Positions 61,601 through 64,000 of a stretch of 64,000 nt of DNA are shown here, piece after piece. The first letter of the stretch is position 1; each line of letters begins with the position of its first letter. The notes under the pieces were generated by a model. The model was not told the DNA's origin. It did no database searches and was given only the letters and a program-made list of their open reading frames with translations. The position numbers and the translations under genes were made by a program. Origin of the DNA: Casuarius casuarius (Eukaryota; Chordata; Aves; Casuariiformes; Casuariidae); NCBI GenBank assembly GCA_003342895.1, contig PTFA01000112.1:2281818-2345817 (forward strand), given 5' to 3'.

Positions 61601-62593
61601 GCCGCCACCACCTTGTACCCGAGGCTCCTGCTCTGCTGTTTGGAGAAAGTTGTTTATTCTCCATGGGACAAGGCAACCAATTGCAGAGAGGCAGAAGAAA
61701 GCTAAATCCCCCAGCTTATTAAGCATCTGGATGAACAGCAGCATCAGAGGGCAGAACAGCCTTCTGCCTCACAGCAAAGGTATCTCTTTGGATTTACTCT
61801 CCCACCATAGAGCCGGTGAACAAGGTTTGCTGTCACACAGCTACTGCTCGACCATCAGCCAGTTGTTGGTAACATGTTTCACTCTCTGTGTAGGAGGGGA
61901 AGAATGCTTTTACTATGGAAAATAGTAGTTAAATGTCTTTGCAGTGGTTGGGGAAAATAATAATGAATATATGTATGAAACTTTAAAAAGTCACAATGAA
62001 TTAGAGATGGTCCTTTGCCAAGAAGGCTGCAACTAGAACAAAATGCAGCCGAGATGCTTTTTTGGTGTTTCCTGCTTAAATGAATGATGTTCATAAAGCT
62101 TCCCATAGCTGTGCCGAGCACTGATTGATATCAGTGCCATGCTACACAGGTCAATAAAGAAGAGAATTTCTCTATTACCACAATGATTCATGAAAGCGAT
62201 TACTCCTCCTATGACATGCTTTCCAAAAAAATCTGCATGCAGCAATACACTTGTCAAATGCTCCTTGTGTGCTCTGGGGGGAATGTCTTGAATCTGCTGC
62301 AGATACGGCTTTGTGCAACGGGACTGGAAATACTGAGAAATTTGGAGAGCAGGGAGCACGCCTGGTCTCTGATGGAGCTGAGAGCAACCTCCACGCTGCT
62401 GGACTGACGGGGAGCAGCCACATCCCGGGATGCGACAGCTTCCTGCTTTGTCGTATGTCCTGCCACAAGGAACGAGGAGACATGGGATGAAGCCAAGTGT
62501 CCCATGGGAGCACTCAGCCACCCTCCAACCTCTGGTTGGGATTTAATGTAGGAAAACCATCTACCCAGCTGGTAGCTGAGATTCTGCCCAGCA

Positions 62594-62640
62594 TCTCTCC
62601 CTGTCTCTCCCTCTCTCTTACACACACGCACATATACACA
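62594..62640. repeat. CT then CA simple repeat
   Basis: (CTCTCC)n grades into (CA)n and CACATATACACA. Confidence 0.85.
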
Positions 62641-63748
62641 CTCGCTCTTACTTTCTTTTTTCCCGTTGGCAGGAGACACCTTATCTCGAAGGTTATGCAT
62701 TACCGCGATAGGTTTGCTTTTGAAGTACTGAGTGGCTTTTAGAATCTGGCATTTTGAACTTTCGGGGAGGAAGAATGTTACTCTCACAACAAACTTTGAA
62801 GTCTGTTTCCTGAACGCATTAACTGTTTACTCTCTTCTTCTCTTTCTTGGCCACTTTAAGCTCCTTTTGAGTAAACACAGCCCTCAAAACCCGAAAATTC
62901 CTATCGTCCGGCTATTAAATAACATTAGAAGCACACAAAATCCGGGCAACTGTTTCAAAAACATGGAATCTGAGAAAGGCCCAGAGCTGCGATGGAAATG
63001 CCCCGCAGCCCACTCTTGGCACACTTGTCGTTTACTTTATGTGAATGTGCCATCTTTTGCTGCTGGGGTATGTACACCGTAAGAAACAAAAGCTATCACC
63101 AAGGCTTCCCTTTTCTCCAAGTCTTCTGGACACCAGCAAATCTGGGCCTCAAACATTCTCCCACAGGCAAGTATTTTGGTTCTTAATCCACATCTGTGCC
63201 TCTCAGATTTCTATCAAAAACTTGGCTGTGTGTTTAAAAACTACAGTTACAAACAAGGACCATATCAAACAAAGCTTTGCCTGTATTTGGAGCTGTTGCC
63301 ACTTCTAAAAATCTAGGTCATAATTTCATAGTTGGTTACACAACTACCAAATCCAGCAATGACTATACAACCTGAGCCTGTAATTTATTCTATTCGAAGC
63401 AGAAGTTAGGGATAACATAAAGATTCAGCCTGATAACCTTTTCAATGTAATTCTCTGTCATGAAAACAGAAACAAAAGCAAGTCCTTTGCATTACACTAT
63501 GTTGCCAATTTAAATACCTTTGAACAGCTTTCTGTGGTTGAACCACCTGAGATGGCTACGTGCTCAAAACAACCACCCCTTTATTTGAGAACAAAGAAAA
63601 GAGTGATTTTTTTTTACTTTAATAGACTATATCCTGATCTTTGTGGGTGAGATATTCTTGCAGATTTTTCTTTTGCATTAAAGAAACAACTAGCATAAGA
63701 TTCAGTTTGATTAAAACTGGCAGTTTGAAAGATATTAAGGTCAAGAAA

Positions 63749-63771
63749 CCCCACCCCCCAAAACCCCACCC
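63749..63771 (-). other. G-quadruplex motif on the minus strand
   Basis: CCCC A CCCCCC AAAA CCCC A CCC on the plus strand gives four G-tracts with loops of 1, 4 and 1 nt on the minus strand, which is the predicted transcribed-sense strand. A structure in the nascent RNA is therefore possible. Confidence 0.7.
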
Positions 63772-64000
63772 AGGAGACAGCAGGGTTTTGTCAGTGAGTC
63801 AGCTTCTCCTCCTCAGTAGCAATTAAAATATATATTGATTCTTCAGCTTCTTACTTTACAGTAAAACATATTCAAAGCAAATGTTAATAAACATTTCTCA
63901 GCTCCCGCTTCAACCTGCTTGTCTGCTTCTTGTTATCCTTCTAAGAAACAGAAGGAGGAAACTTGCTCAACCCACTGAAAAGAAATGGCTTTTGCGTAAC

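Larger units (their letters stand above)
26203..64000 (-). other. FBRSL1: Intron 5' of the micro-exon (partial, at least 37.8 kb)
   Basis: No second coding exon was recognised on either strand. The interval is dominated by AT-rich intronic DNA, one strong CpG island near 33.3-34.4 kb, enhancer-like blocks and ancient repeat relics. An intron this long fits AUTS2-family genes, whose 5' introns are very large. An unrecognised short exon cannot be excluded. Confidence 0.55.
60400..64000. other. Gene-free intronic stretch to window end
   Basis: No supported gene. It contains a possible DNA-transposon-like remnant (61135-61210), an ATCC microsatellite (61366-61400), a reverse MIR (61515-61600), a CT/CA tract (62594-62640) and a minus-strand G4 motif (63749-63771). 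Several frames over 100 codons overlap on both strands at 62.0-62.8 kb without family resemblance. Confidence 0.5.

Noticed and set aside
62033..62787. Cluster of 112- to 177-codon minus-strand frames
   Set aside because: Three frames overlap one another and plus-strand frames too, the mark of chance openness. No protein family is recognised.
1..64000. CRISPR arrays, prokaryotic operons, insertion sequences, tRNA or rRNA genes
   Set aside because: No regularly spaced repeats, ribosome-binding sites, cloverleaf sequences or rRNA signatures were seen. The texture is vertebrate intronic DNA.

Overview
This window looks like vertebrate genomic DNA, most likely from a bird or another sauropsid. 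It has no operons, no long credible open frames and no young SINEs. The recognisable interspersed repeats are all old and decayed: MIR-like SINE pieces, one L2/L3-type LINE fossil and a few amniote-wide repeat remnants. CpG is depleted except in discrete patches. Nothing suggests bacterial, plasmid or viral DNA. The species cannot be named from this sequence.

The only protein-coding segment I can support is one 30-nt exon on the minus strand (26173-26202). It has a good acceptor (pyrimidine tract, then CCACAG) and a strong donor (AAG|GTAAGA), and it reads CDSESDIDDK in frame. The peptide fits the short acidic exon of the AUTS2/FBRSL1 family and matches FBRSL1 (fibrosin-like 1) better than AUTS2. 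The window is therefore read as two partial giant introns of FBRSL1, transcribed from high to low coordinates: about 38 kb upstream of the exon and 26 kb downstream, with no other exon recognised.

Layout: 1-14 kb is ordinary intron with two small CpG-rich patches at 3.2-4.1 kb. A MIR SINE lies at 14.0 kb and an enhancer-like block at 16.4-16.9 kb. The L2/L3-type LINE relic is at 20.7-21.8 kb and the coding exon at 26.2 kb. An enhancer-like block at 30.8-31.1 kb precedes the main CpG island (33.26-34.42 kb), which is interleaved with, and flanked by, AT-balanced sequence rich in homeodomain-type sites. Further enhancer-like blocks lie at 35.6-36.1, 39.2-39.8, 41.3-41.9, 54.0-54.4, 56.5-57.1 and 59.8-60.1 kb. 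A 98-bp segment occurs twice with one mismatch (55925-56022 and 57643-57740). Perfect hairpins, G-quadruplex motifs and microsatellites are scattered through the window.

Taken together, this appears to be a regulatory-rich intronic landscape around an alternatively spliceable micro-exon. The enhancer-like calls rest on composition and motif density alone, because conservation could not be computed. No new defence, mobile or enzymatic system is visible.
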